From assembly GCF_017352135.1 (NCBI RefSeq), contig NZ_CP071454.1:1-64000 (forward strand): 64,000 nt of DNA. Reading direction: 5' to 3'. Source of the stretch: Rhizobium lentis. GTDB taxonomy: Bacteria; Pseudomonadota; Alphaproteobacteria; Rhizobiales; Rhizobiaceae. This document shows positions 8,441 through 17,816 of this stretch, piece after piece (the first letter of the stretch is position 1; each line of letters starts with the position of its first letter). The position numbers were made by a program, and so were the translations under genes. A model generated the notes under the pieces. It was not told the DNA's origin and ran no database searches. It worked only from the letters and a program-made list of their open reading frames with translations.

Positions 8441-8965
8441 TTAGGCGCAGCAACCGCTCTTTGCCGCCGCAGGCCCGCAGCAAGCCGCAGCCTTCTTGTT
8501 TTCTTCAGCCAGCCAGCGATCGCGCGGCTTGCAGCTTGCTGTTCTCGGCGATAGCTCGACATGCACCGCACCGGCCCGCAGAACTGGCGCCGCGGCACAA
8601 TAGAGCTGCATCGGCCGTACGCCGTCGCTGACTTCGAAGGTCAATTTGGCCGAATCGTCGAGTTGAACATGCTCCGTCACCTTGCGGATGATGGCGTAAA
8701 ACTTGCCGGCCGGCATATGCGTGCTATCGCCCTCCTCGATATCCCAAAGCTGGATGAAGATCTCCGTCCATGCCTCGGGATTGGCTCCGCAATCGAGGGC
8801 TGAGAATTGGCCCGCCTTGACCTCGGTGATATGATAGCCCGGCTTCACCGGCTTGCCGTCATAGTAGAAAACCAGGGGAGAATCCTTGGCGCCGGCAAGC
8901 ACGCTGAGGAGCGGACCGAGATTGCTGTCGTTCTCCTGAATTTTGCTGTTGTCGATAACGTTCAT
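8441..8965 (-). CDS. DUF6428 family protein, divergent from the ars operon
   Basis: 174 residues. The start at 8965 (MNVIDNSKIQEND) was chosen because family sequence begins there: a GPLLSVLAGAKDSPLVFYYD block, then PGYHITEVKAG and CGANPEAWTEIFIQLWD. The C-terminus is cysteine-rich (AAACCGPAAAKSGCC), compatible with thiophilic metalloid binding. This family is commonly found beside arsR-type regulators; its function is unknown. It diverges from arsR with only 42 bp between the starts, so one ArsR-bound operator could control both directions. Confidence 0.75.
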   Translation of the reverse strand: MNVIDNSKIQENDSNLGPLLSVLAGAKDSPLVFYYDGKPVKPGYHITEVKAGQFSALDCGANPEAWTEIFIQLWDIEEGDSTHMPAGKFYAIIRKVTEHVQLDDSAKLTFEVSDGVRPMQLYCAAAPVLRAGAVHVELSPRTASCKPRDRWLAEENKKAAACCGPAAAKSGCCA

Positions 8966-8972
8966 ATCCGCT

Positions 8973-9005
8973 AATCCTCGCTTCAATGCTTCAAGGATTA
9001 TTGAA
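8973..9005. promoter_or_regulatory. Putative ArsR operator between divergent genes
   Basis: Two nested inverted repeats fill the 42-bp gap: AATCCT (8973-8978) with AGGATT (8994-8999), and TTCAAT (8982-8987) with ATTGAA (9000-9005). The A/T-rich imperfect dyad is the usual form of ArsR/SmtB sites, and binding here would block both promoters. Confidence 0.5.
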
Positions 9006-9007
9006 AT

Positions 9008-9364
9008 ATGGATCAACGTCAAGCCCTCGCCGCGTTCAGCGCGCTCTCGCAGGAAACGCGTCTGCACATCATTCGCATGCTCGTCGTATCGGGTCCGGAT
9101 GGAATGGCGGCCGGCGCCATCGCTGAAAAGGCGGAGGTCTCGCCATCGAACGTCTCCTTTCATCTGAAGGAGTTGGAGCGAGCCGGCCTGATCGCCCAGC
9201 AGCGTGAATCCCGCTCGATCATCTACAGCGCCAATTACGAGGCGCTTGGCGGCCTCGTTCGTTTCCTGATGGAAGATTGCTGCTCCGGGCACCCCGAGAT
9301 CTGCGCACCTGCCGCCAAGGTCGCGGCGTGCTGCGCCCCTAACATGGAGGAAGAACTGCAATGA
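9008..9364 (+). CDS. arsR: ArsR-family arsenite-responsive repressor
   Basis: 118 residues with a winged-helix ArsR domain: LSQETRLHIIRMLVVSGPDG, then VSPSNVSFHLKELERAGLI (recognition helix). The classical ELCVCDL metal site in the DNA-binding helix is absent. Instead there is a C-terminal cluster, Cys91-Cys92 and Cys99 (EDCCSGHPEIC), plus Cys-Cys near the end. A similar three-cysteine As(III) site is known from the Acidithiobacillus-type ArsR, so de-repression by arsenite is expected through the C-terminus. The stop overlaps the arsC start by 4 bp. Confidence 0.9.
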   Translation: MDQRQALAAFSALSQETRLHIIRMLVVSGPDGMAAGAIAEKAEVSPSNVSFHLKELERAGLIAQQRESRSIIYSANYEALGGLVRFLMEDCCSGHPEICAPAAKVAACCAPNMEEELQ

Positions 9365-9891
9365 CCATAGATCGCGTTTACAACGTGCTTTTTCTCTGCA
9401 CTGCCAATTCTTCCCGCTCGATCCTGGCGGAATCGATCCTGGAAACCGAGGGCAAGGGCCGGTTCAAGGCTTTCTCCGCCGGCAGCCAGCCGAAGGGTGA
9501 GGTCAATCCCCTCGCGCTGAAGGAACTGCAGGCGTTGGGTTATCCCGCGACCGGCTTCCGCTCGAAGAGCTGGGACGAGTTCGCCGAACCCGACGCACCC
9601 GAGATGGATTTCATCTTCACCGTCTGCGACACCGCCCACGGCGAAGCCTGCCCGGTGTGGATCGGCCATCCGATGACCGCCCATTGGGGCGTCGAGGATC
9701 CGGCCGCCGTCGAAGGCAGCGAAGTCGAGAAGGGCCGCGCCTTCGCACAGACCGCCCGCCTCCTCAAGAACCGCATCATGGCCTTTCTCAGCCTGCCCTT
9801 GTCGTCGATCGACAAGCTGGCGCTGGAACAGCACCTCCGCCAGATCGGTGCGATGGAAGGCACGACCGCAAAACCGGCAGGGGCTGGCTGA
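9361..9891 (+). CDS. arsC: Arsenate reductase, LMW-phosphatase (thioredoxin-linked) type
   Basis: 176 residues. The phosphate-loop motif C13-TANSS-R19 (CX5R) at the N-terminus is that of LMW-PTP-like ArsC, and Cys89 and Cys97 (TVCDTAHGEACPVW) could serve as relay cysteines. It reduces As(V) to As(III) in the cytoplasm. The SKSWDEFAEPDAPEMDF block is typical of the rhizobial subgroup. The C-terminus is about 35 residues longer than in S. aureus ArsC. It overlaps arsR by 4 bp and aqpS by 1 bp, so translation is coupled. Confidence 0.92.
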   Translation: MTIDRVYNVLFLCTANSSRSILAESILETEGKGRFKAFSAGSQPKGEVNPLALKELQALGYPATGFRSKSWDEFAEPDAPEMDFIFTVCDTAHGEACPVWIGHPMTAHWGVEDPAAVEGSEVEKGRAFAQTARLLKNRIMAFLSLPLSSIDKLALEQHLRQIGAMEGTTAKPAGAG

Positions 9892-10586
9892 TGGCATCGT
9901 TCAATCTGCCGCGCCGTTTGGTTGCCGAGGCCCTCGGCACCGCCATGCTGGTCGCCACCGTCGTCGGCTCCGGGATCATGGCGGCATCGCTGACGGGGGA
10001 TACGGCACTTGCCCTGCTCGGCAATACACTGGCGACCGGCGCCATGCTGGTGGTGCTGATCACCATTCTCGGACCGATCTCCGGCGCCCATTTCAATCCG
10101 GTCGTCTCACTGGTCTTTGCAATGTCGCGCACGCTGGCAAAACGTGATCTTGCCGGATATGTCGCCGCGCAGATCTTCGGGGGCATTGCCGGGACAGTCA
10201 TCGCCCATCTGATGTTCGCCCTGCCGATCGTCGAATTGTCGAGCAAGGTGCGCACCGGCGGCGCACAATGGTTTTCTGAAGGTGTAGCGACCTTCGGCCT
10301 GCTGGCCAGCATCCTCGCCGGCATCAGGTTCGAGCAGAAGGCTGTGCCGTGGCTGGTCGGGCTCTATATCACCGCCGCCTACTGGTTCACCGCCTCGACC
10401 TCCTTCGCCAACCCGGCCGTCGCCTTGGCCCGGTCGCTGACAAACACCTTCTCCGGCATTCGCCCGATCGATCTTCCCGGATTCTGGATCGCCGAAGTAG
10501 CGGGCGCCGTCGCAGCTCTTCTCCTCTTCACCTGGCTGTTGCAGCCGGGCGCTTCATCAACGCTATCGTCAGAGGCAAAACTATGA
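9891..10586 (+). CDS. aqpS: Aquaglyceroporin AqpS-like arsenite channel
   Basis: 231 residues, six membrane segments and two half-helix loops. The first loop reads GAHFNPVVSL (NPV instead of the canonical NPA) and the second FANPAVAL (NPA). It resembles AqpS of Sinorhizobium meliloti, which lets arsenite made by ArsC flow out down its gradient in place of a pump. The position between two arsenate reductase genes supports this. The start at ATG 9891 sits in a TGATG junction with arsC, and the stop overlaps the next gene by 4 bp. Confidence 0.9.
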   Translation: MASFNLPRRLVAEALGTAMLVATVVGSGIMAASLTGDTALALLGNTLATGAMLVVLITILGPISGAHFNPVVSLVFAMSRTLAKRDLAGYVAAQIFGGIAGTVIAHLMFALPIVELSSKVRTGGAQWFSEGVATFGLLASILAGIRFEQKAVPWLVGLYITAAYWFTASTSFANPAVALARSLTNTFSGIRPIDLPGFWIAEVAGAVAALLLFTWLLQPGASSTLSSEAKL

Positions 10587-11005
10587 ACGTCACCATCTAC
10601 CACAACCCGGCCTGCGGCACCTCGCGCAATACGCTGGCGATGATCCGCAATGCCGGCATCGAACCCGCTATCATCGACTATCTCGCAACCCCGCCGTCGC
10701 GCGCGGAGCTGATCAAGATGATCGCCGATGCCGGCCTCACCGTGCGCGACGCTATTCGCCAGAAGGATACGCCCTATGCCGAACTCGGCCTCGACAATCC
10801 GGAACTCAGCGACAACCAGCTTCTCGACGCCATGCTCGCCCACCCGATCCTGATCAACCGGCCATTCGTCGTGACCCCGCTCGGCACACGCCTGTCGCGG
10901 CCGTCGGAACTCGTTCTGGAAATCCTGCCGGAAACGCACAAGGGCGCCTTCACCAAGGAAGACGGCGAGAAGGTGCTCGATGCCGAGGGCAAGCGTATTG
11001 TCTGA
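10583..11005 (+). CDS. arsC: Arsenate reductase, glutaredoxin-linked type
   Basis: 140 residues of the ArsC/Spx thioredoxin-fold family: [14 protein letters not shown] carries the active Cys11, and [18 protein letters not shown] supplies the conserved arginines. These enzymes use glutathione/glutaredoxin, unlike the LMW-phosphatase ArsC encoded two genes upstream, so the operon holds both mechanistic classes. ATGA overlap with aqpS at the start; the 3' end overlaps the likely arsH start by 26 bp. Confidence 0.92.
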   Translation: MNVTIYHNPACGTSRNTLAMIRNAGIEPAIIDYLATPPSRAELIKMIADAGLTVRDAIRQKDTPYAELGLDNPELSDNQLLDAMLAHPILINRPFVVTPLGTRLSRPSELVLEILPETHKGAFTKEDGEKVLDAEGKRIV

Positions 11006-11705
11006 TCTGCCCGCAGCATCACCCGCGCATCTGCGTCAGCCGGATCCGGACGCACTGAGGCCGGCATTATCGACCCATAAGCCGCGCATCCTGATCCTTT
11101 ACGGCTCCTTGCGAGCGGTGTCCTACAGCCGCCTGCTCGCGCAGGAAGCGGCGCGACTGCTCGAATATTTCGGCTGTGAAGTGCGAACCTTCAATCCGGA
11201 AGGTCTGCCGCTGCCAGACGCGGAACCGGCGAGCCATCCAAAGGTACAGGAACTGCGTGAGTTGTCAGCTTGGTCGGAGGGCCAGGTGTGGGTCAGCCCT
11301 GAACGGCATGGCGCGATGAGCGGCATCCTGAAAGCGCAGATCGACTGGATTCCGCTGTCGGTCGGCTCGATCAGGCCCACACAGGGCAAGACGTTGGCAG
11401 TGATGCAGGTTTCCGGCGGTTCCCAGTCTTTCAATGCTGTGAGCCAACTCCGCATCCTTGGCCGCTGGATGCGGATGATCACAATTCCCAATCAGTCCTC
11501 CGTTGCCAAGGCGTTTCAGGAATTCGACGCGAATGGCCGGATGAAACCCTCGTCCTATTACGACCGCGTCGTCGACGTCTGCGAGGAACTGGTGAAGTTC
11601 ACGCTGCTGACCCGCGATGCTTCAAACTATCTGACGGACCGCTACAGCGAGCGGAAAGAGGAAGCCGAAAAGCTGGAGCAGCGCGTGAGCCTCAAATCCC
11701 TATGA
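10980..11705 (+). CDS. arsH: ArsH, NADPH-dependent FMN oxidoreductase for organoarsenicals
   Basis: 241 residues, flavodoxin-like fold. [20 protein letters not shown] is the FMN-phosphate binding loop, and [20 protein letters not shown] is the conserved ArsH block. ArsH oxidises trivalent methyl or aromatic arsenicals to less toxic pentavalent forms. The ATG at 10980 lies inside the preceding gene; TTG at 10998 (then [10 protein letters not shown]) is an equally good start because rhizobial ArsH proteins align from that region. It overlaps the MFS gene by 4 bp. Confidence 0.92.
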   Translation: MPRASVLSDLPAASPAHLRQPDPDALRPALSTHKPRILILYGSLRAVSYSRLLAQEAARLLEYFGCEVRTFNPEGLPLPDAEPASHPKVQELRELSAWSEGQVWVSPERHGAMSGILKAQIDWIPLSVGSIRPTQGKTLAVMQVSGGSQSFNAVSQLRILGRWMRMITIPNQSSVAKAFQEFDANGRMKPSSYYDRVVDVCEELVKFTLLTRDASNYLTDRYSERKEEAEKLEQRVSLKSL

Positions 11706-12934
11706 CTGCGAGCGGCACCGAGAAACCGCCGATCTCCGCCATCGCCGCACTTGGCCTCACCCAAATCATCGGCTATGGCAGCCTCTATTACAGCTTCAGC
11801 ATCCTCGCCCCCGGCATGGCGCACGATCTCCACTGGTCGTCGGAGTGGATCTTCGCCGCGCTGTCGGCCGCCCTTCTGATCGGTGGCCTCGCCGCACCTC
11901 TCATGGGCACATGGATCGATCGCCTCGGCGCAGGCAGGATCATGACGGCAGGCTCGGCGATTGCCGCCGCAGCACTTACTGCCTGCGCCTTCGCGCCGGG
12001 AAGGATCGCTTTCGTCGCGGCATTGATTGGCATCGAGGTCGCGTCGAACCTGGTGCAATACGGCGCCGCCTTCGCACTGCTCGTCCAGATCAGGCCGCGC
12101 ATCGCCCAGCGCAGCATTACTTACCTGACCCTGATCGCCGGCTTCGCCTCGACAATCTTTTGGCCGATCACCACGGTGCTGCACGCCCATCTTCCATGGC
12201 AGGGCGTCTACCTGATTTTCGCCGTGCTTCATCTTGCGGTCTGCCTTCCCATCCACGCCTGGCTCTCCCGTGGTGTCAGCGAAACCAGGAGACGGAGTGG
12301 AGGAGAAGCGGCAAAAAGTATCGAGCCTAGCCTTCCCCCATCGATGCGAATGCCGGCCTTCATTCTGATGGTAACTGGCTTTGCCCTGCAAAGCTTCGTC
12401 AACGCAGCACTTCTGGTGCATATGCTGCCTGTCATGACCGCGCTCGGGCTTGGCGGTATAGCGGTCGTGGTCGGCACCCTCTTCGGCCCATCGCAGGTGC
12501 TGAGCCGCTTCATCAACATGATCTTTGGCGGCGGCCTGTCGCAATTGATGCTGGCGATCGTCTCCGCCGTGCTGTTGCCGGCCGCCCTTGTCATCCTGAT
12601 CACGACCGCGCCTTCCGCTACCGGCGCGCTGGTCTTCGCCGTCGTATTTGGCCTCGGTTCCGGCCTCAACAGCATCGTGCAGGGCACGCTACCCCTGGCG
12701 CTGTTCGGAAGCGAAGGTTACGGGCGGCTACAGGGACAGGTGATGTCGGCCCGCCTGGTTGTCTCCTCGACGGCGCCGTTCGCGCTCGCCTTCCTGATAA
12801 GCAATATCGGCATAGTCTGGTCGCTGTCGGTCACGGCGATGTTCGGCGCAGCCGCCGTTGCGGCATTCCTCGCCATCACAAGGTTGACGCGCACATCGAT
12901 CCCGCCGGAAACGGTTCTGAGCGGAGAGGCGTAG
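11702..12934 (+). CDS. MFS transporter of the ars operon (ArsK-like candidate)
   Basis: 410 residues with 12 predicted membrane segments. The MFS loop signature between helices 2 and 3 reads [12 protein letters not shown], and [20 protein letters not shown] is typical of the arsenic-associated MFS group. Its start overlaps the arsH stop (ATGA), making it the last gene of the arsenic unit. MFS proteins at this position include ArsK, described as an arsenite/antimonite/organoarsenical exporter; the match is by context and general pattern. No ArsB or ACR3 pump is encoded in the operon, so this and AqpS are the exit routes. Confidence 0.8.
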   Translation: MTASGTEKPPISAIAALGLTQIIGYGSLYYSFSILAPGMAHDLHWSSEWIFAALSAALLIGGLAAPLMGTWIDRLGAGRIMTAGSAIAAAALTACAFAPGRIAFVAALIGIEVASNLVQYGAAFALLVQIRPRIAQRSITYLTLIAGFASTIFWPITTVLHAHLPWQGVYLIFAVLHLAVCLPIHAWLSRGVSETRRRSGGEAAKSIEPSLPPSMRMPAFILMVTGFALQSFVNAALLVHMLPVMTALGLGGIAVVVGTLFGPSQVLSRFINMIFGGGLSQLMLAIVSAVLLPAALVILITTAPSATGALVFAVVFGLGSGLNSIVQGTLPLALFGSEGYGRLQGQVMSARLVVSSTAPFALAFLISNIGIVWSLSVTAMFGAAAVAAFLAITRLTRTSIPPETVLSGEA

Positions 12935-12945
12935 GACCGGTGGCC

Positions 12946-13212
12946 CTACTTGACGACGGCCGAACCCTTGACGATGTCGATCGTCTCGCCGCCGTCGAGC
13001 CCGATGCGGTCGCCGTCGGGCGTCGTCATGAAGCAGCCGGAGGGGCAGAGGCTTTCGGAAGCGCCGGCATCGACCACGACCTCGACACGCTGGCCGCCCT
13101 CAGCGATGACGAGCACAACGGCGGCGGGATCGGTGTTGGTAATGGATGCCGCATTGACCGCAGGCGCGGCAAGCAGCGGGACAAGCAGAACGGCGGCAAA
13201 TCTTGCCATCAT
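12946..13212 (-). CDS. Small secreted hypothetical protein
   Basis: 88 residues with an N-terminal signal peptide (MARFAAVLLVPLLAAPAVNA, probable cleavage after NAA). The mature part is about 65 residues of beta-rich sequence with two cysteines (ESLCPSGCF) that could form a disulfide in the periplasm. It is not recognised beyond being a typical rhizobial periplasmic small protein. It is convergent with the ars MFS gene, with 11 bp between the stops. Confidence 0.65.
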   Translation of the reverse strand: MMARFAAVLLVPLLAAPAVNAASITNTDPAAVVLVIAEGGQRVEVVVDAGASESLCPSGCFMTTPDGDRIGLDGGETIDIVKGSAVVK

Positions 13213-13324
13213 GTGCGGCGGCGCGGGCGCGCCCTCCCCTCGAACGATCGGTGCTGCCCTCGGCAGCGATCCCGATGGAAGGGATCATGCACATAGACCT
13301 GTGAATGATGGCTGAATGACCCGT

Positions 13325-15847
13325 TCAGCTCTCCGCAGCCCGCCCTCGCAGCTGCCGTACCGGCCGCTCCTCGTCCTCCACCGGCTTGTCCCGGGCCTTT
13401 TCCTGGCCGTCCGTCTGGTCCCTGGCCGCATCGGCGAGCGCGGGACGAGGGTCCCTATGGATGGTAAGATCGGTCTGTGGCAGGGGAATCTCGATCCCCT
13501 CGGCCTTGAATCGCTTGAGGATCTCGATCCTCAGATTGTTGCGCACCGCCATGCCGTCGCCCATGTCGGCGAGGAAGAAGCGCAGCTCGAAATCAAGCGA
13601 ATAAGGGCCGAAGCGCAGGAACTCCACATGCGGCTCCGGATTGCGCATGACGAGCGGGATCTTGGCCGTTAACTCCAGCAGGATATCCATCACCTGCTGC
13701 GGATCGGCGTTGTAGGCGACGGAAACCGGGATTTCCGAGCGGCCGATCTTGTTGCGATGCGTCCAGTTGCCGACGAGGCCGTTGATCAGTTCCGAGTTCG
13801 GCACGATGATCGACTGCTTGCGGAAGGTCTCGATCTCGGTGGCGCGCACCGAGATGCGCTTGACGATGCCTTCGGCCGTGCCTGAGACGACATGGTCGCC
13901 GACCTTGAACGGCCGCTCGACGAGCAGGATCAGACCCGACACGAAGTTCGAGACGATGTTCTGCAGGCCGAAACCGATACCGACCGAAAGTGCAGAGGCA
14001 ACGAGCGCGAAGCTCGACAGATCGATGCCGGCTGCCGAAACGCCGATGATCGCCGCAATGCCGACGCCGAGATAGCCGATACCCGTCTTGACCGAGTTGC
14101 GCACGCCGAGATCGACGTGGCTTCGCGCCATGACATTGCCGTCGAGCCAGCGCTGCAGCCAGCGCGTCAGCAGATAGACGCCGGCAAAGAGCAGGATTCC
14201 GGTGCAGATGCCGAGCAGCGAGATGCTGATGCCGCCGAGCTTGACCTCGGTGAACAGACGGAAGGCGATGAGCTGCAGGTCCTGTACATGGAAGCCCCAG
14301 AGCAGCAGGATCAGCGGGATGCCGACGAGCAGCGCCACGGCATAGATGGCAAGGCCGACGAGCAGGCCGAACTGGTCGATCGCTACGGGGCCGAGGTTGA
14401 AACGCCGCGTCAGGAAGCGCGCGAAGAAGGTGTCGCCGAAGCTCTCCTGCCTCGATATCGCCTTGCCGGAAAGCAGGCCGACATACATGGTGGCAACAAC
14501 CGCACCGGTGATGATCAGCTGCGTGGCGACGAAGCGCGCCAGCCCGACATAGCCCGCAAGCGCAGTGACAATCAGGCCGGCGCCGACGACGCGCAGGATG
14601 ATCGCCATGCCGCGGGGCCAGTGCCGGCCCGGCGCATCCGGATCGCCGCTTCTTGCCAGCATCGGCTTTCCGAAGGAGACTGCGATCAGGATGACGCCGA
14701 TGATCAGCGCTGCGATCAGGCTTCTGACCACGGTCAGCACCAGCGGCGAGCCCATCGCCTCGCCGATGCTGCTGAAGAGATAATCGAGCCCGTTGACGAC
14801 GGCCATCGCCGACAGGCAATAGCCGATCGAGCGCGCGCCGAGGTTGGAAAGCTTGACGAGCCGCCAGCGCGGTTCGTTCGGCGCGAAGATGGCATTGACG
14901 AAGCGGCCAACGAAATAGACGAGCCCGATCGTCCCGAACAGCGCGCCGATGACGGGCGCTATATCCGGCCGCAGCACGTTGAAACTGTTGAGGAAGAAGA
15001 AGGATGTGACGAGCAGCACCGAGAGCGCCAGCGTGCGGATCAGCGTCGACCAGAAGGCGATCGACAACCGGCCGATATAGGACGGGTTCTCGACCGCCTC
15101 GTCCCGGCGCAGATACGCGCCGAACAGCCGGTAACTGCCGGAAAGCAGGACCAGCGCCGAGGCGAGCGACAGGAAGATCGCGGCAAACAGCGGAAACCGC
15201 TTGAATTTCCAGACGAAGCTGGCCCAGCTCGACAGGGCCTGTGCAAATTCGCCGGTTTCCCGCACGAAGGCGCTGGCGGCATCATCGAGGACGGAGACCG
15301 AGATCTCGGTGCGCTTGAAAAGCGTATCGGCAAAGAGCTGCCGCCGCATCTCGATGATCTCGTTGAGAAGCTTCGTCACCGCGATCGACAGGTTTTCGGC
15401 GTCGCCGGTCACCGCGTTGATCTGCGCGCGCTCGGCGGCGAGCGCGTTGCGTTCGTCGGTGACGATCTTCGCCTCGGGCGGCTGTCCATCCTTCGGCGGC
15501 TCGCCGATCTCGGCCAGCCGATTCTTGATCTGGTCGAAACGCGGCCTCAGATTGACCGATATCGTGATGACGGCGCGGCTGAGCTCGTCGGCCTTGGCCG
15601 CAAGCCCGACCAGCGCATCATCGTTATCGGCATTTTGCTTGACGCTGTCCTGAAGCGCGCCCAGCTGAACCTTCGCCTTTTCGATTTCCTTCGCCGCCTG
15701 ATCGGACGGCGTATCGGTAAGCGGCGCCTCCGCCGTCGCCTGCGTCTGCGGCTCCTGCGCCACGGCTGCGGCACCCTCGAAATGCGCGCCGGCAAGCGCC
15801 AGCGTCATCAGAAGAATTGTGCGAAGCAGGATCGTTCTCAGCCGCAA
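13325..15847 (-). CDS. MscS-type mechanosensitive channel with DUF3772 periplasmic domain
   Basis: 840 residues: a signal peptide, a large helical periplasmic domain (about 40-190, DUF3772-type with coiled-coil stretches), many membrane segments, then the MscS pore and beta domain. The pore helix region SVGIGFGLQNIVSNFVSGLI is the conserved MscS motif, followed by ERPFKVGDHV. It probably opens under membrane tension during hypo-osmotic shock. TTG at 15847 behind CGGAGGCGCTT is the best start. The length is in the range of MscK/YbdG-like large channels. It is followed by no cotranscribed gene. Confidence 0.9.
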   Translation of the reverse strand: MRLRTILLRTILLMTLALAGAHFEGAAAVAQEPQTQATAEAPLTDTPSDQAAKEIEKAKVQLGALQDSVKQNADNDDALVGLAAKADELSRAVITISVNLRPRFDQIKNRLAEIGEPPKDGQPPEAKIVTDERNALAAERAQINAVTGDAENLSIAVTKLLNEIIEMRRQLFADTLFKRTEISVSVLDDAASAFVRETGEFAQALSSWASFVWKFKRFPLFAAIFLSLASALVLLSGSYRLFGAYLRRDEAVENPSYIGRLSIAFWSTLIRTLALSVLLVTSFFFLNSFNVLRPDIAPVIGALFGTIGLVYFVGRFVNAIFAPNEPRWRLVKLSNLGARSIGYCLSAMAVVNGLDYLFSSIGEAMGSPLVLTVVRSLIAALIIGVILIAVSFGKPMLARSGDPDAPGRHWPRGMAIILRVVGAGLIVTALAGYVGLARFVATQLIITGAVVATMYVGLLSGKAISRQESFGDTFFARFLTRRFNLGPVAIDQFGLLVGLAIYAVALLVGIPLILLLWGFHVQDLQLIAFRLFTEVKLGGISISLLGICTGILLFAGVYLLTRWLQRWLDGNVMARSHVDLGVRNSVKTGIGYLGVGIAAIIGVSAAGIDLSSFALVASALSVGIGFGLQNIVSNFVSGLILLVERPFKVGDHVVSGTAEGIVKRISVRATEIETFRKQSIIVPNSELINGLVGNWTHRNKIGRSEIPVSVAYNADPQQVMDILLELTAKIPLVMRNPEPHVEFLRFGPYSLDFELRFFLADMGDGMAVRNNLRIEILKRFKAEGIEIPLPQTDLTIHRDPRPALADAARDQTDGQEKARDKPVEDEERPVRQLRGRAAES

Positions 15848-15973
15848 AAGCGCCTCCGGAAAGGTTGTCGTCGGGATAGAATGCCAGCTTGTCTTAGCAA
15901 AGAAAGGCGACAGAAAGGCGGAAAATACCTAAAGCGCCTCGCAGCGAGCTTGAAGAACATGCATGGCAAGCAC

Positions 15974-16525
15974 TCAGAAACCGGCGTTGGGCCGGGAAAG
16001 ATAGTCACGCTCTTCCGCCGTCGACGCCCGCCCGACGATGGCATTACGGTGCGGAAATCGGCCATAGGCGGCGATCACATCACGGTGACGAATGGCATAA
16101 TCTAGGTATTCCGCGTCGCCGAGCGCGGTAAACAGTTCCACCGAACGCTCCTGCTCGCCGAGGTCTTCGGCATGTTCGAACGGCAAGTAGAAGAAGGTGC
16201 GACAGGCGATCTCCACCGCCTGATCGCTGCCGGCAGCAAGCGCCAGTTTGGCCTCCCGAAGCGCCAGCCCGTCGGTCGCAAAGGCAAGCGGCGTGCCGCG
16301 ATAAATGTTGCGGGGGAATTGGTCGAGCACGATGACGGCAGCAAGCCGGCATAACGGATCGGCCCGCCATTCGTCACCGACGCCCGCGGCAAGTGCGAGG
16401 TGGGTGTCGCGGAAAACGTCGCGGATCTCGATATCGAGCTCCGGCGTCGGACGGAACCACAACTCTCGGCCGCATCGGACGAACCAGAAATCGTAGACCT
16501 CACGAGGCGTGCGGATCGCGGTCAT
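15974..16525 (-). CDS. DUF924 family protein
   Basis: 183 residues with the full DUF924 signature: VYDFWF at the start, ELWFRPTPELD, VIVLDQFPRNIYRG, RTFFYLPFEHAED and the final GRFPHRNAIVGR. This is a TPR-like helical fold of unknown function, very common in bacteria and plants. GAGGAGAAAAGC precedes the ATG. The gene is upstream of the MscS-type gene on the same strand with 126 bp between, so a shared transcript is possible but not shown. Confidence 0.88.
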   Translation of the reverse strand: MTAIRTPREVYDFWFVRCGRELWFRPTPELDIEIRDVFRDTHLALAAGVGDEWRADPLCRLAAVIVLDQFPRNIYRGTPLAFATDGLALREAKLALAAGSDQAVEIACRTFFYLPFEHAEDLGEQERSVELFTALGDAEYLDYAIRHRDVIAAYGRFPHRNAIVGRASTAEERDYLSRPNAGF

Positions 16526-16600
16526 GCTTTTCTCCTCCCCTAGCGTTAGATTGTTGATGTTATTGCGGTAAGTGATTGTAAAACGAAAACCGTAGTTGCA

Positions 16601-16718
16601 GCCCCCCTCATCCGCCTACCGGCACCTTCTCCCCGCTGGGGAGAAGAGACTCGCAGCGGCGCCTCACGCCCCTTCTCCCCGCCTGGGAGAAGGTGGCCCG
16701 TAGGGTCGGATAGGGGGC
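16601..16718. repeat. Rhizobial palindromic mosaic element (RIME-like)
   Basis: The ends mirror each other: GCCCCCCTCATCCGCC at the left and GGTCGGATAGGGGGC at the right. Two inner CTTCTCCCC/GGGGAGAAG-type hairpins lie at about 16626-16646 and 16673-16692. This is the structure of rhizobial intergenic mosaic elements, which occur in many copies in Rhizobiaceae. A related half-element lies inside uvrB at 57741-57790 in this window. Confidence 0.75.
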
Positions 16719-16751
16719 CACAGGCACAGTTCCCAATACCAGCGACAATTC

Positions 16752-17816
16752 CTATTTCCCGTCCTGCAACGAGAACATCAGCCTCGCCCTCGTCCCGTCA
16801 TGCCCGGGATCATATGCAAAATCCGATTTCAGGCTGGCGGCCATCGCCGTCAGGATGCGTGTGCCGAGCCCCGTACCTTGGGCCGGGCTCTCCGGGTCGA
16901 AGCCGGCGCCGTCATCCTCGACAATGACATGCAACGCCTCTTCCGTTCGGTAGACGAGGACGCGGATCTCGCCCGAGACGCTGTCGGGATAGGCATATTT
17001 GAAAGCATTGGTGACCAGTTCGCTGACGATCAACCCGAGCGTGATCACCTTGTCGGTCGCGAGATTGATCGGCGCAGCGCTCAGTACGATACGGTGCGGC
17101 CGCTTGTCGTCGCGCATCGAAGCTTCAAGCTCGGTCAGCAGGCTATTCAGATATTCGTCGACCTGCACCGAGCCCACCTGCCGGTTGGTATAGAGGCGGC
17201 GATGAACACTGGCGATGGCGTTGATGCGCATCTGCGTTTCGTGCAGCGCGTCGATCGCCACCTGGTCCTTGGTCATCGAGGATTGCATGCGGATCAGCGC
17301 GCCGACGAGGCCGAGGCTGTTGGCAATACGGTGATTGACCTCGGCCAGCAGCATTTCCGCAAGATCGCGCTGTTGCCGGATCACCTCCTGCGCCTGTGCC
17401 GTTTCGCGACGAAAACGCGCCCGCTCCAACGCCTGTTCGAGAGCGGCGGCGAGCAGGTCGAAATAATCGGCCGAAATCCCCTTCAGCATGTAATCGTCAG
17501 CGCCCGCCTTCAGCGCCGCGACCGCGATGCCGGTGTCGTCCGATCCCGTGGCATAGATGACCGGTGGATGGTCCGGCATATCAGTGATGCAGGGCAGGAT
17601 ATCCAGTCCGACCTCGCCGCTCAGCAGATGATCGAGCACCACGGCGTCGATGCCGCCTTCGCCGAGTCGTGCAAGGCCGGCGGCGCCATTCCTGGCCCAC
17701 TCGACCGAAAAGCCGCGCCGCGCAAGGTTTTTCTGCATCAGGAGGGCAAGTCCCTCGTCGTCGTCGATATAGAGGATGTGGATCAGCCCATCCGCATCGC
17801 CGCTAGAATTGCACAT
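16752..17816 (-). CDS. Response regulator/HisKA_2 sensor kinase hybrid
   Basis: 354 residues: an N-terminal receiver (Asp62 in AVVLDHLLSG, Lys at YMLKG), a coiled-coil linker, then a HisKA_2 dimerisation domain with phospho-accepting His162 (AEVNHRIANSLGLV) and an HATPase domain (ELVTNAFKYAYP, then DDGAGFDPES). This receiver-first arrangement is common in alphaproteobacterial general-stress or light/osmotic signalling networks. The start at 17816 was chosen because CGGGAGACGGA precedes that ATG; the longer frame upstream lacks family sequence. It follows the DHA2 exporter on the same strand across 242 bp. Confidence 0.85.
   Translation of the reverse strand: MCNSSGDADGLIHILYIDDDEGLALLMQKNLARRGFSVEWARNGAAGLARLGEGGIDAVVLDHLLSGEVGLDILPCITDMPDHPPVIYATGSDDTGIAVAALKAGADDYMLKGISADYFDLLAAALEQALERARFRRETAQAQEVIRQQRDLAEMLLAEVNHRIANSLGLVGALIRMQSSMTKDQVAIDALHETQMRINAIASVHRRLYTNRQVGSVQVDEYLNSLLTELEASMRDDKRPHRIVLSAAPINLATDKVITLGLIVSELVTNAFKYAYPDSVSGEIRVLVYRTEEALHVIVEDDGAGFDPESPAQGTGLGTRILTAMAASLKSDFAYDPGHDGTRARLMFSLQDGK

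Noticed and set aside
13892..16105. 737-codon open frame on the plus strand
   Set aside because: Antisense to the MscS-type gene, charged low-complexity content (RQ/DR/AD-rich) typical of GC-rich antisense frames.
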